Part shown: positions 38,761 through 50,298 of the stretch, piece by piece
How positions within the stretch are numbered: position 1 is the stretch's first letter
Layout of the letters: each line of letters begins with the position of its first letter
Source of the DNA: Avena insularis
Lineage: Eukaryota > Streptophyta > Magnoliopsida > Poales > Poaceae
Assembly: GCA_023614405.1 (NCBI GenBank)
Contig: CM042689.1
Span: 276,651,533 to 276,715,532, forward strand
DNA: 64,000 nucleotides
Direction of reading: 5' to 3'
Notes under the pieces: generated by a model
Told to the model about the DNA's origin: nothing
What the model saw: the letters and a program-made list of their open reading frames with translations, nothing else
The model's database searches: none
Made by a program: the position numbers and the translations under genes

Positions 38761-40830
38761 AACAAGGTTTTCCCTAGGGAACTCGCTCAACCGCAATGGC
38801 CGTCTTTTTCTCATGCATGTTGAAGAAGCTCAGGAAGCGCCAGACGTCGTGCTGGGTATGTTTTCTGTTAATTTAGTACTTGCAAGAGTGTTGTTTGATT
38901 CTGCTGCATCGCACTCATTTGTCACCGAAGAATTTGCATGCACTAGTAAGATTCAACTAACAAAACTGAAGCATGTTATGATTGTTCAAATCCCCGGTTC
39001 AACCACCAAAGCTAGGCAAATTTGCAAAGCCGTCCCTATCCGAATCCATGGCATAGATTTTTATGATAATCTGATAGTACTTGGAACTAAAGGTTTGGAA
39101 GTAGTACTAGGAATGGATTGGATGTCCAAACATAAAGGATTGATTGACTGTGCCAAGAAATCCATAACCATGACCAGTACCGCCGGAATATCAGTATAGC
39201 ATATATCTGAAACCTTACCTCGTCAATTCAAGTGCAACAAGAGTATAGCCCAACCTACCATTGACCAAGTCCGGATAGTCTGCGAATACCCCGATGTATT
39301 TCCAAATGTTTTGCCCGGTATGCCCCCAGATCGAGATATCGAGTTTATCATTGAACTAATCCCCGGAACAGGACCCATATCCCAAAGACCCTATAGTATG
39401 AACCCGTCAAAACTAGTAGAACTGAAGAAGCAACTGGATTCCATGTTGGAAATTGGATTAATTCAACCAAGTGCGTCACCATGGAGATCACCTGTCTCAT
39501 TTGTGGACAAGAAAGATGGAGGTAACCGTTTGTGTACGGATTATCGGAAGTTAAATGAAGTCACCATCAAGAACAAGTACCCATTGCCCAAGATAGAAGA
39601 TTTGTTTGATCAGTTGACCGGTGCCAAAGTGTTTTCTAAGATTGATCTTAGAACAAGCTATCATCAACTCAAAATTCGCGTAGAGGATATTCCAAAGACT
39701 GCATTTACCACCAGATATGGATTATACGAGTATACTGTCATGTCTTTTGGATTAACCAATGCCCCCGTTTATTTCATGAATCTCATGAATAAGATTTTTA
39801 TGGACTTCCTGGATAAGTTTGTCATTGTTTTCATCGATGACATTCTGATTTATTCCAAATCAGAAGAAGAACATGAGCTACACCTAAGGACCATTCTTGG
39901 AACCCTTAGGGAGCATCAGTTGTATGCCAAGTTTAAAATGTGAATTCTGGTTACAGGAGGTAGGATTCCTCGGTCACATTGTCTCAGCCGGAGGAATTGC
40001 CGTTGACCCTGCAAAGGTGAAAGATGTCGAAGATTGGCAAGCCCCAACCACTCAAAACCCAAGTTCGTGCATTTCTCGGATTGGCGGGATATTACCGCAA
40101 GTTTGTAGAAGGATTCTCGAGTATCGCCAAACCCATGACTCAATTGCTGAAGAAGGACAAGAAGTTTGAATGGACTGACAAATGTGAAGCGAGTTTTCAA
40201 GAACTCAAGAAGAGATTGATTTCAGCCCCAATCTTAATCATGCCGGATATCACGAAGCCCTTTGACGTGTATTGTGACGCATCCAAGATCGGTCTCGGAT
40301 GTGTGCTAATGCAAGAAGGCAAAGTTATATCTTATCTATCTCGACAACTGAAACAACATGAGAAAAATTACCCAACCCATGACCTCGAACTCGCAGCCGT
40401 AGTTTTAGCCCTAAAGACATGGAGGCACTACCTGATGGGAAACCGTTGTGAGATTTATTCGGGTCACAAGAGCCTGAAGTATATATTCACTCAGAAGGAG
40501 CTGGATATGAGACAGAGAAGATGGATTGAGCTAATCAAGGATTACGACCTGGACATTCACTATCACCTTGGCAAAGCCAACGTGGTAGCAGATGCCCTTA
40601 GCAGATTGCCGTGCCGCTTGAACTCCATGATTTTGAAGGAGCAACCAAGTTTGCACAAAGAGATGGAAGATTTTAGAATGGAATTAGTGAGTGAAGGATT
40701 TTTGGCTAGCATAGAACTTCAACCCACTTTGATCAGCCAGATCAAGAGGCGCAGAAAGGAAATGCTAGTATCGACAAAATCAAGCGTCGTATCGGTACAT
40801 GCAAAGTACCCGGATTCACCGAAGACAAAG
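38761..40830 (+). pseudogene. Tekay-like protease, reverse transcriptase and RNase H, broken
   Basis: The gag frame continues into an aspartic protease (LFDSAASHSFV near 38,890; VVLGMDWM), up to a TAG at 39,197. Reverse transcriptase occupies about 39,310-39,943: [12 protein letters not shown], then the catalytic FIDDILIYS at 39,832. A stop lies at 39,941, with frame changes near 39,943 and 40,030. The RT connection ([13 protein letters not shown], then [12 protein letters not shown]) and RNase H ([38 protein letters not shown]) follow to 40,620. In RNase H the usual Asp of the YTDHKSL motif is Gly (YSGHKSL, near 40,460), so a catalytic residue is lost. Another frameshift lies near 40,750. 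Confidence 0.9.
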
Positions 40831-42176
40831 AAGGAGTTATGTGGTACAAAGGACGCCTTTGTGTACCAGCAGATTCTGAGTTGAAAGAAGTTATTCTCAA
40901 GGAAGCTCATGATACTCTTTATTCTATCCACCCCGGAGGAACAAAGATGTATCAAGATTTGAAAGAGCAATTTTGGTGGCATAAGATGAAGAGAGAAATC
41001 GGAAGCTATATCGCCAAGTGTGATATATGTCAGCGAGTCAAGGCAGGACATCAAAGACCCGCTGGATTGTTGCAACCATTGTAGATTCTGGAATGGAAAT
41101 GGGATTCCGTTGGAATGTACTTTATCACCGGACTGCCTACTTCTAGTAGGGGAAATGACTCTATTTGGGTCATAGTGGACAGATTGTCCAAAGTCGCCCA
41201 TTTCTTACCCGTCAAGACCACATATCAGAGTTCGAAGCTAGCGGAGTTATACATCGCTAGAATCGTCAGTTTGCATGGAGTCCCCAAGAACATCATCGTA
41301 TCGGATCGAGGAACTCATTTTACCTTGAGATTCTGGAAGAAAGTCCGAGAAGGTTTAGGAACCCGACTAGATTTCAGCACCGCTTATCACCCCCAGACCG
41401 ATGGACAAACGGAGCGAGTAAATCAAATACTCGAAGATATGCTAAGAGCATGTGTGTTAGAATATGGATCTAAGTGGGAAGACTGTCTGTCGTTTGCAGA
41501 ATTTTCTTACAACAACAGTTACCAAGCTAGTTTGCAAATGACCCCATTTGAATTTATGTACGGAAGAAAGTGTCGCACCCCTTTGAATTGGTCGGAAGTA
41601 GGAGAGAGTCAGATTTTCGGACACGATATCGTACGAGAAGCAGAAGAGAATGTTCACAAGATTCGTGAGCACCTCAAGACCGCCCAGTCCAGAAAGAAGA
41701 GTTACGCCGACAAGAGACGTCGAGACCTCGCCTTCAACATAGGAGATTTTGTGTATCTGAAAGTGTCGCCATTGAAAGGAATGCAGCGTTTCCAACTGAA
41801 AGGAAAGTTAGACCCCAGATATATCGGCCCCTTCAAAATTCTGAACCGTCGAGGAGAAGTGTCGTATCAATTGGAACTGCCCGAAGAGATGTCAGCCGTG
41901 CACAGTGTGTTCCATATCTCATTACTTCGCAAGTGTCTCGAAGTCCCGGAGAAGACTGAAGTGTTCAAGAATATTGATCACCGGACCATAGAGATCAACG
42001 ATGACCTGACCTATCCTGAAGTACCCATCCGTATTTTGGAAGAAGCTTTCAGAACTACCAGAACCCGAAGCATCAAGTTTCTCAAAATTCAGTGGAGTAA
42101 CCACACAGAAGAGGAATCTACCTGGGAGCGCGAAGATCACATCAGGACAGAGTTTCCCGATCTCTTCAAATCCTAG
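40831..42176 (+). pseudogene. Tekay-like integrase with chromodomain-like C-terminus, broken
   Basis: The zinc-binding HHCC part is at 40,900-41,040 (HPGGTKMYQDL ... CDICQRVKAGH). A TAG at 41,082-41,084 separates it from the core at 41,115-42,176. The first catalytic residue, Asp in the usual GMDFI motif, is Tyr here (codon 41,118-41,120). The second Asp (VSDRGTHF) and the Glu (QTDGQTERVNQ) are present. The GPY/F-like segment (GPFKILNRRGEVSYQLELP) and the end motif STWEREDHIRTEFPDLF, typical of chromovirus chromodomains, close the protein. Chromodomains direct integration to marked chromatin. The Asp loss makes this copy inactive. Confidence 0.9.
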
Positions 42177-42220
42177 GTAATCTTTTCGTCCTTCTTCAAA
42201 TCTCGGGACGAGATTTTGTT

Positions 42221-42236
42221 TAAGGGGGGGAAGGTT
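42221..42236 (+). other. Polypurine tract of the Tekay-like element
   Basis: TAAGGGGGGGAAGGTT immediately before the 3' LTR start TGTAACATCCC. Confidence 0.85.
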
Positions 42237-45200
42237 TGTAACATCCCAAAAATATTAAACTAGAATCATCAAACTCTAATCACCAAAATTAGGGTTAACA
42301 AAAACTTTTCCAATTAAAAATATGAAAGCATTCATATGTGTGTGTATTGAAATTTGGATTCTTTTGAATTGCCATGATTATGTGTTTCCTTCCTTGTAAA
42401 ATGATTCTTAGGTGAAATAAACATCATCTAAACAATCCCCACACTTTTCCCAAAGACAAATGAATCAAAACAAACAACTTATGTGAATGGTCACTTTTGC
42501 CAATTTAACTACCATACCTACTTTGGCTATCTCTAACTTTCAGAACTTAACAGAAACTTGTTTGGATCTTTGCACCCCTTGATAGTACTCATAACAAAGT
42601 ACCAAGGCCCACCTTGTGATCATCCAAAAAGATTTAAATGCATAGTTTAAATGACAGTTTAAAATTGAATCTATATCATATGGGAAGATCCCACTTTTTC
42701 AAAAACCACTCAAACCAACTCAACTTTCAAAACCCAAGCATCTACAGACTCACCAGCACATGCCTAGCACACCCACCAAAAATCTTTTCAAAATTCAAAA
42801 CTTGAATTCATGCGGCCATTTCATCAAACACCTTTCAGATACAAATCAAACAAAATCAAAACACTATAGTGTGCAGTGATTCTGGCCTAACTTGTTCCCT
42901 CTCTAGCTCACAGCAACCTCAGTAGATCATCTAGCAAACTTAACTAATCACTAGCCCCACTGTAAACTAGCCAATTTCATCAATGGTGAACAGGCCGAGA
43001 GCACCCATGTCACCCAGTGTGGACAACGGGCTAGAGGAAGAACTAGCCGTGCCAACCTTGTCTGGGAGGTAGCCCATGCCTCACCGCCCCCTCTCGACCA
43101 GCCCTGCCTCGCATACCACAACCAGAACCGCCAGGAACGCCGCGCCCGTGCCGCTGTCGACCATGCCGACGCGCACCGCAGAGCACGCCCCGTTCCCACA
43201 CAACCCGACCACCTCGAGTCCTCGCCGCCCGCCAACATGCTTCCCACCGTCCCAGCAGACCGCCAGACATGCCCATTCCACCACCTGTGCCCCGTAGCCA
43301 CCGCTCGCCATCGAAGACGCCGCCTCTTCCTCGTAGAGCATCGAGCGTTCCCGACCGTTTGCCACCGCCCCTACACGCACATTAAAACCTTAGAGCGTCA
43401 CCAGGAGACCACCGATCGATCGCCACCCTCGGCCATGCCTCTAACCGCGAGTAGCCGTGTCGCCACCGTCGCCTACCCATCCCGTTCGGTCTCGCCGTCG
43501 AGCCTATAAAAGGAGGCCTCCCCCGCTCGAATTATTCACACCATTCTACTCCCCTCACCTCACTGATCGTTCCACCCCATTCCCAGAGCAAGTCGAGCAG
43601 CGCATCGCCGGAATTTGGCCGAAGCTTGCCGCTGCAGAGGAGAAGAGGAGCCATCGATTTCGTCCACCCCAGGAGGAGCTGCCGGTACCAGGAGGTTCGC
43701 TGTCGTCGACTTTGTCGTTCGGCCGCATCACTGACCTTCGCCTGAGCCCCGGTGAGCCCCCGACGACCCCCACTGAGCCGCTAGGGTTCGAGCTCGCCGG
43801 TGACTAGTTCATCGTCGATGACGACCCTCAACCATTGATCTTACTTCTAATCCAACACACCACATCGCCCCGTACCACTTCGCGTTTAATGAGTCGCTGA
43901 CCAGTAGACCCCCCTGTCAGTCGCGCCCCGCGCCGCGGAGTGACACTGGGCCGGCCCATTAGCAGTTCCCGCGCAGCCCACTCATTTGAATTTAGCTTTT
44001 TCTATTTTAATTCAAACTCAGTTCTGTACCTAGTTTCAAAAATCAACCCAGCTCGATTCAGTGAACCAAATTGAATGAAACCAATTTTGTTAGAAAGTTT
44101 TTGAAATGCTTAATCCAAGCCCGTTGGATTCAAAAATAACAAGGGAGAAGCTTTTCTGCATTCAAACATTTTTCAAATTTAAACTATAATAGCTTTTGAG
44201 TTGATTCCAACTCTCAAAAATCACATTTGATCATACCTTTCAGAATATATAAAAACATTTGAGTTTACTTACATAAATAATGCTCAAGTAATAAAAGAAG
44301 GCCACATAGGCATTTCTAGTCACTTTATTTAATTAAAAATAAAAGGTTAAATCTTATTAAATTGTGACACCACTTTAAATCACATTCCCATGTACTGAAA
44401 TATGTGGTGATGACATGTGTCAACATGATCCCATGTTTGGTTTGGAGAATATTAAATCTTAAGTAGTTTTTCAATGAGTAGAAATTACTTTTCTAAAAAG
44501 AAATAAATAAGACAAATGCTTTATTCTTGTGATGTTAGTGATGATGCTAGATCATCTATACAACCCTTGTGTGTGATGATTGAAAGTAGTTAAGTATTGT
44601 TTGGTGATTGTGTACCTCGTATTTATTTATAGACGCTAGTACCGACCAAGGATACGAGGAGGAAGGAGGGTACTACAAAGAAGAAGCCGAGGAGAACTTC
44701 AACCACTGCTGTGCACAAGGCAAGCCTAATACTACTAGTTGATTGAGCAAGCTAACACTTGCAATTTAGAAAGCTTATACTGATACTTATGCAAGCCAAT
44801 ACTTGCAAGCCTTACTAATCAAGTTGACCTATGCAAGCTAATACTTGCTTGTTACCATGCCAACTATATGCCTTAAGCATATGTGATCATACCCACTTGA
44901 TAACCCCAATCCTAGTTTTACTTACAAGCTTTATACTTTATTTCTTTATCAAAGCTCTTACTTAGAGTTTACTTGAGTAAATTGTAGATATTAGAAAGAT
45001 AATTGAAGGTTGCATAAAGAGCATAAAACTTGGCCTAAGCTAGATAATCTTGATGTCACCCTAAGGCATGAGATTGTACTTAGTTGAAACTCCACTTGTT
45101 TACCACCCTTCATTAGTACTCACCCCACTTGTAGATGCTAGTACTAAGCATAAAACTTGATCAACATTAGATGGGAATACTTGGTGAAAATGATTATGAA

Positions 45201-46301
45201 AACCTTGGAATGATGGATCATTCTATTGAGATGTTTTGACATGTGTTTCCGAACACTAGATGATTTTGATGATGAAAATGTTGAGGCATGAGCCTTAGCC
45301 CTTTATAAAACTGATGGTTGTCTGGATGCGATACCATTCCAATTTTACCGTACAACCACAATACCCGAGAATTGGGTAGGGCTTGACTGGAAACTTATAT
45401 ACCTTAGTATTGGTTCCCTCACGGCCAAGGTCTGAGCTGAGGCTACCTTGTGAAGATTGTCCACCTGTGAAGTACCCAAGATGACCGTTGGTCATGGTTG
45501 GGAGGCCAAACTCATATGAGAGGTGCTTATACTAGGGCGTGTAAATGAAAGGTTAGGATTGATTATCCGCATACTGAGTATGGTGAATTCAGGATTTGTT
45601 CCTGACGGATGTATCGAATGTTGTGGTGAAAGTGTACAATCTCTGCAGAGTGTCAAACTATTCGAATAGCCGCGTCCGCGGTTATGGACAGTTGGAGTGG
45701 CCATACTGTTCCCCCATCAGATGTTTTCAAAATGACTTGTGAAATGAATTGAGACTTTGACTTGACCACAACAGAGTTGTGATATGAAATTCAAGTTCCC
45801 ACTTAGGTGTTATAAAACTTCAACTAGCTTTCTTCGTTGCTAAACTTAGTAGAGGTAAATCTGGCTTTTGCAAAACAACCCTAGAGCTTAGTGTCCTATT
45901 ACAAAAACCCCCTTCACTTGTTAGTATTAGTTTGCAAGTACTTAAAGAGTACTCATGGCTTTGTCCCTGGCTATTCCCATGGCCAGACTATGAAGAGGAG
46001 TACCAGGAGGATGGAACCCAGGAAGGTTACGACAACTAGGATCATCTCCCATCGTCAGCATTGCCTGTGACCCCGAAGATGGAGCTTCGCCTACACTACC
46101 GTTATTATTACTTTATTCCGTTGCTTGAGTTGTATTAAGAACTGGATCATGAGATCCCTATTTGTGTAAGACCTTATGTATGGTTTGTAATGGATGATGT
46201 ACTATGGTATCCAAATCTATTATGTCTCGCAAAAATGATAATCCTGGGATTGCGATGTATGGCATAACAGGCATCTGGGATTAAAAATCCGGGTGTTGAC
46301 A
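42237..46301 (+). repeat. 3' LTR of the Tekay-like element (4,065 bp)
   Basis: It starts TGTAACATCCCAAAAAT and ends GGGTGTTGACA, retaining the canonical TG...CA ends. The TATA box is at 43,505. It differs from the 5' LTR by scattered substitutions and small indels. The palindromes CTATTCGAATAG (45,658-45,669) and CCGCGTCCGCGG (45,670-45,681) are intact here but eroded in the 5' LTR (35,740). Confidence 0.93.
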
Positions 46302-46384
46302 AGAGGTCATTACTAATATAATAACTTCCAAGACTCAATAAAACTCTTGGGTTATCTCCCAACAAGTACTTTTCTTTAACGCCT

Positions 46385-47099
46385 TTAAGTTAGGCTTGAT
46401 AGTTTGATAAGATGCTCACATAAGAAATATGAATTGAAGTAAAAGAGAGCATCAAGAAGCAAATTCAAAACACATTTAAGTCTAACCCACTTCCTATGCA
46501 TAGGAATATTGTAAAGAAACAAGTCATAAAAGCACAAAACAACAAGCATAGGAAAGCAAAACAAGTGCAACTTCAAAACTTTCAACATAAAGAGAGAACT
46601 TAATGTTGTTGAGGTGCATAAAACCATGTTTCCCTCTCTCATAATAACTTTCAGTAGCATCATGAATAAAATCAACAATATAACTATCACATAAAACATT
46701 CTTATCATGAGCCACATGCATATAATAATTATTACTCTCCACATAAGCATAGTCATCCTTATTGATCATAGTGGGAGCAAATTCAACAAAATAGCTATCA
46801 CTATTATTCTCATCACCATAGTCATCAAATATAGGAGGCATATTGTAATCATAATTAATTTTCTCCTCAATAGTATGTGGACTGAAAATATCATATTCAT
46901 CATTGTAATCATCATATATTGGAGGTTTGGTATCATCATAAGAAATAGAATAGCTATCTTCCAAAGCCGGGGGACTAAAAAGATCATTTTTATAAAAACT
47001 AGCTTCCCCAAGCTTAGACTTTTCCATAGCATTAGCAACAATGGTGTCCAAAGAATTCATACTTATAACATTGCTATTAGCATGCAAATAAAGTTCCAT
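46385..47099 (-). pseudogene. ORF in the gag position of the LARD-like element, unknown function
   Basis: Reading down from the ATG at 47,097-47,099, a 191-codon frame runs to 46,524. It is rich in Asp, Tyr, Ser and Asn and has a repeated motif PPIYDDYNDE / PPIFDDYGDE, then YERGKHGFMHLNNIKF. The overlapping frame 46,385-46,756 carries what looks like its original C-terminus, with a hydrophobic, possibly membrane-spanning stretch (VVLCFYDLFLYNI, HRKWVRLKCV). A frameshift near 46,570 would therefore separate the two parts. I see no zinc knuckle, protease or pol motif. I recall similar hypothetical proteins in wheat-group genomes, but no function. It starts about 220 bp inside the primer-binding site. 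Confidence 0.5.
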
Positions 47100-47234
47100 A
47101 GGTTTTTAATTTTCTCTTCAAACACTTCATGTCCTAGCTCAAGATAAACACTATAAAGCTCTCTATTTTTTTGTTGTTTTAAAGGAAATAACTTCGAGCA
47201 CTCACACCGAAGGATGTGAGTACCTTTTACCTTA

Positions 47235-47254
47235 CCTCCCCGGCAATGGCGCCA
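47235..47254 (-). other. Second primer-binding-site-like sequence
   Basis: On the minus strand TGGCGCCATTGCCGGGGAGG, 80 bp inside the proximal site and in the same orientation. It is part of a short tandem duplication (both copies are followed on + by CAGAAAA). Confidence 0.6.
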
Positions 47255-47315
47255 GAAAAGAGCTTTCTGGCTTGTTGTTGCCGTGGGGTAATGTGTGTGA
47301 GTGCGTTTTACCTTT

Positions 47316-47334
47316 CCTCCCCGGCAACGGTGCC
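47316..47334 (-). other. Primer-binding site of the LARD-like element
   Basis: On the minus strand TGGCACCGTTGCCGGGGAG, 11 nt from the LTR end. It resembles the TGGCGCC-type primer site common in grass Gypsy elements, with one A for G change. Its position fixes the minus orientation of the element. Confidence 0.7.
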
Positions 47335-47345
47335 AGAAAATAGCT

Positions 47346-48524
47346 TGATGTCTACGCACTTTTATTCTTCTTGACAGTTGTTGGGCCTCCAAGTGCAGAG
47401 GTTTGTAGAATAGCAGCAAGTTTCCCTTAAGTGGATTACCCAAGGTTTATCGAACTCAGGGAGGAACTGGTCAAAGGTATTCCCTCTCAAGCAACCCTGC
47501 AATCAAGATACAAGAAGTCTGTTGTGTCCCCAACACACCCAATATAGGTGCACTAGTTCGGCGAAGATATAGTGAAATATAAGTGGTAATGGTGCCAGAA
47601 AAGAGCTTGACGGTGAGGTAAAGACAAAAGGCAACAAGAAGGAAGCACGCAAACATGCAACAGATCCAGATGCAAACGGCGTTTCAATGTTTAGAAACGA
47701 GTCCTAGGGATCATACTTTCACTAGTGAACACTCTCTCATATAAATATCTTCTCTTCATGATACTACCTTAACTACTCTCTGGTTGGACACTCTAATCCA
47801 AGGTAGGGCTATAATAGCACACCTCAAAGTCCGCGTTCCCCAATCTAGATAACCCCACACTGTCACCTTGAGTGCTAGATGGTTCCAACAAACACCACAA
47901 TTTCATAGAGACATCCAACTCCAAATATAACTCATAACAAATATTCAATCTAGCCAATGTTCCACACACGGTATGCCCGCTGTCACTTTCACACTCGTGG
48001 GGAAAAGCATAGATCTATTAAAGAACAAAGAGTATTTATGTAGACTCAAGCCTAAGTGCCACCATGGCGTGCACGCTGTCACTTTCACACACATGGGGAG
48101 AGCAGAGATCTATTAAAGCACTTGAGTAGCAAGGTAGATCTACTTGATTACAAAGCTCATGATCACAATATGACCATGCATAGAGAGAGAGAGATGAACA
48201 CGTAGCTACCGGGTAGAGCCCTTAGCCCCGAGGAAGAACTACTCCCTCCTTATCATGGGAATCAGAAATGGTGATGGAGATGGTGGTGGAGATCGATGGA
48301 GATGGCTCCAGGGGCACTTCCCTGTCCCGACAGGGTGTCGAAACAGAGATTTTCTGTCCCCCGAATCTCCCCTTCGGTGGCGGCGGCGCTACCGAGATTT
48401 TCGTGGATTTGTTTTGGATGCCCTCGGGTTTTTGGGTCGGAGGCTTCTTATAGGCGCAGGAATCAAGGTCGGTGGGGGTCCAGGGGCCCACACCCCCTGT
48501 GGGCGCCTCCAGGGCTTGCCCGCA
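47346..48524 (-). mobile_element. 5' LTR of the LARD-like element, truncated by insertion
   Basis: It starts on + with TGATGTCTACGCACTTT and follows the 24,076 LTR closely for about 1.18 kb. It breaks off at 48,524 within a GGGCTTGCCCG segment where a new LTR begins (TGTAACACCC). The missing ~260 bp must lie beyond the window. ORFs at 48,222-48,584 are in the GC-rich part shared with the first LTR and are shadows. Confidence 0.8.
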
Positions 48525-49366
48525 TGTAACACCCTCAGAATCGTCCCTATGCAAGTTTCAACGATTCCTGCCAAACCCGCATAGAAACGATTCAAAGGTG
48601 CCCACCAGGCACTTTCGTGTGGGTGGAAAACGAAGTAATATCATTACACAATAGTCCATGATGGAACCCACAGAACAGATATATACAACAACGACTCTAT
48701 GAGTCAAGAATACAGATATACAATACAAAGATCCAAATCACCTTGAAAACAATACAACGTCCGACTACGGACAAGATGTAAATGGGGCTAAGAGCCCTGA
48801 AGAAAAACCAATGGCGTCCATAACCCTGCCCAGGCCAAGCCGGAAGGGTAACCCTGCTAACGACGTCGATCTCAAAACCTTCTTAAACAAAAGGGGTGCC
48901 GACAAAGGGCAAAGGAAAAAGAGAGCGGTCAATACTGAGGCCAAAATTTCGTTATAGTTGTATATGATCGAGAACTGTGCTCCAAGTCGTCCATAACCGC
49001 GACACGGCTTCTCGAAAAGATTTAACCCTGCAGGGGTGCACCAAAGTTTCCACACGCACCTACACCCTTGTTGTCAGATCAGGTAGGTACAAGATCACAA
49101 AACATACACCAAACGGTATGTCGACAGGGTTTCAGACACGGCGTTTCCTAGACCCAAAGAAAGTACATGGGGGCCACCCCACTAAGCTACCAGCAACGAA
49201 GTCGGCCGTCTCCAATACGGACCCATGGTGTGTGGCGACGGCTGTAAACGACTGGGAACCCGAAAGTGTGACTGGGCTTGTCGATACAGCGAAAACGTGG
49301 CACGGGGTTCCTAAAAAGTATAGGTGCTCCACGCGCAATCGTAAATAAAGCAGTAAAACATGGCAT
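48525..49366 (-). mobile_element. 3' LTR of another minus-strand Gypsy element, distal part
   Basis: On + it starts TGTAACACCCTCAGAATCG. The matching end GGGTGCTACA is at 63,813, giving inverted ends TGTAACACCC/TGTAGCACCC. It is interrupted at 49,366 by the Tat element. It contains CCATAACCGCGACACGGCTTCTCGAA (48,991-49,016), related to the palindromic block of the Tekay-like LTRs. The small ORFs at 48,977-49,471 are on opposite strands over the same bases and are not accepted. Confidence 0.7.
49362..49366. repeat. Target-site duplication of the Tat element (left copy)
   Basis: GGCAT directly before the LTR at 49,367. An identical copy is at 61,415-61,419. Confidence 0.92.
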
Positions 49367-49850
49367 TGTCGTGGGAATGGTCACGGCAGATGCTGCAATC
49401 GGCAGCGAGTAGTAGAACGAGGGGCAAGGGCGGCCAGCCATCTGCAGTGCGAGATGAGGGCGGAGACACAAGGGTTTACCCAGGTTCGGCCCCCCGGAGG
49501 GTAAAGACCTACTCCTGCTAGATTGTATTATGGTGGAGGTACAATGGGCGAGCTCGACGGCTAGGCGGTGAGTCGCTTGGGTGTATGATGGAACGTATCT
49601 CTACACGCCCTGTAGGGAGGTTTATATAGACTTACCTCCCCTAGGGTTGACATATCTCAACCGACTCAGTTAAGGCTTCGGTACTTGTTTAACCTAATCC
49701 GACTGGGCCTATCTACTCGCCTGGGCCTTCAGCTTCCAGTCACTTGGATCCACACCGGGCCTTGATCCAGTCGCCGTCTTGCAGGCCCACTCGCCGCTTC
49801 TGAGCCGGAAACGTCCTGCTGGGTATACCCCGGTAGGCATATCCCCATCA
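49367..49850 (-). repeat. 3' LTR of the Tat element (484 bp)
   Basis: On + it runs TGTCGTGGGAATGG ... CATATCCCCATCA. It is nearly identical to the copy at 60,926-61,414, and carries a TATATAAA box on the minus strand near 49,620. Confidence 0.95.
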
Positions 49851-49862
49851 GTAGTCCCCGAG
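49851..49862 (-). other. Polypurine tract end of the Tat element
   Basis: On the minus strand CTCGGGGACTAC adjoins the LTR start TGATGGGGATATG. The same decamer (AGTCCCCGAG on +) recurs eight more times to 54,337. Confidence 0.75.
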
Positions 49863-50298
49863 GCCGTCGTCGATTGGGCGTAGGTGGTTGCTGGCAGTCG
49901 GAGTATACGGCTTTCAACGCGGGCATCCAGTCGAATCGGCGGCGGGCTCCTGAATAAACGAGGAAACTAGTCATTCCGGTTGCAGCTTCGGTGATCGGGT
50001 CGGCGAAATATTTAGTCACTGTTTGTAGTGAGCGGGTCGGCGAGCCGAGTAGCTGAAGTTGGACCGTCCAAACGCAGTCAAACCAGCCGTTGGGGGTAAT
50101 CCAACGATAACTTTTGGCGTAATCACCCGTAGCAACGGTTCCCTGATTTGGCAGGTAACAACCGCTATTTAAAGGGGATGGTAGGCGATCGGAGAACCAC
50201 CTCCTTGTCATTTCCTCCGATTGCGCGCACCTTCGTCTTCCTCCACATCGCGATCCAGCTGACCCGAAATCCTCCGACCCCCATGAATCCTTCCGCCA
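49863..50298 (+). promoter_or_regulatory. Upstream region of the antisense gene, TATA-like box at 50,166
   Basis: No ORF on + is convincing here. TATTTAAAG at 50,166-50,174 lies 125 bp before the ATG at 50,299, followed by a C-rich leader. It is the best TATA candidate for antisense transcription. An out-of-frame ATG at 50,283 opens only a 14-codon reading frame. Confidence 0.4.

Larger units (their letters stand above)
32329..46301 (+). mobile_element. Full-length Ty3/Gypsy chromovirus (Tekay/Del-like), 13,973 bp
   Basis: The element has two ~4-kb LTRs, an initiator-Met primer-binding site, an extra ORF, gag, protease, RT, RNase H, integrase and a chromodomain-like end, then a polypurine tract. 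The pol order places it in Ty3/Gypsy; the long LTRs and the C-terminal STWEREDHIRTEFPDLF motif suggest the Tekay/Del chromovirus clade. The flanking 5-mers are AGATG (32,324-32,328) and AGAGG (46,302-46,306), a duplication with one mismatch. Many stops and frameshifts make it non-autonomous now. Confidence 0.92.
46302..47345 (-). mobile_element. 5' internal region of the LARD-like element
   Basis: Continuation of the minus-strand element after the Tekay-like insertion. It holds the primer-binding site next to the 5' LTR and one ORF in the position where gag would stand. Confidence 0.7.
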
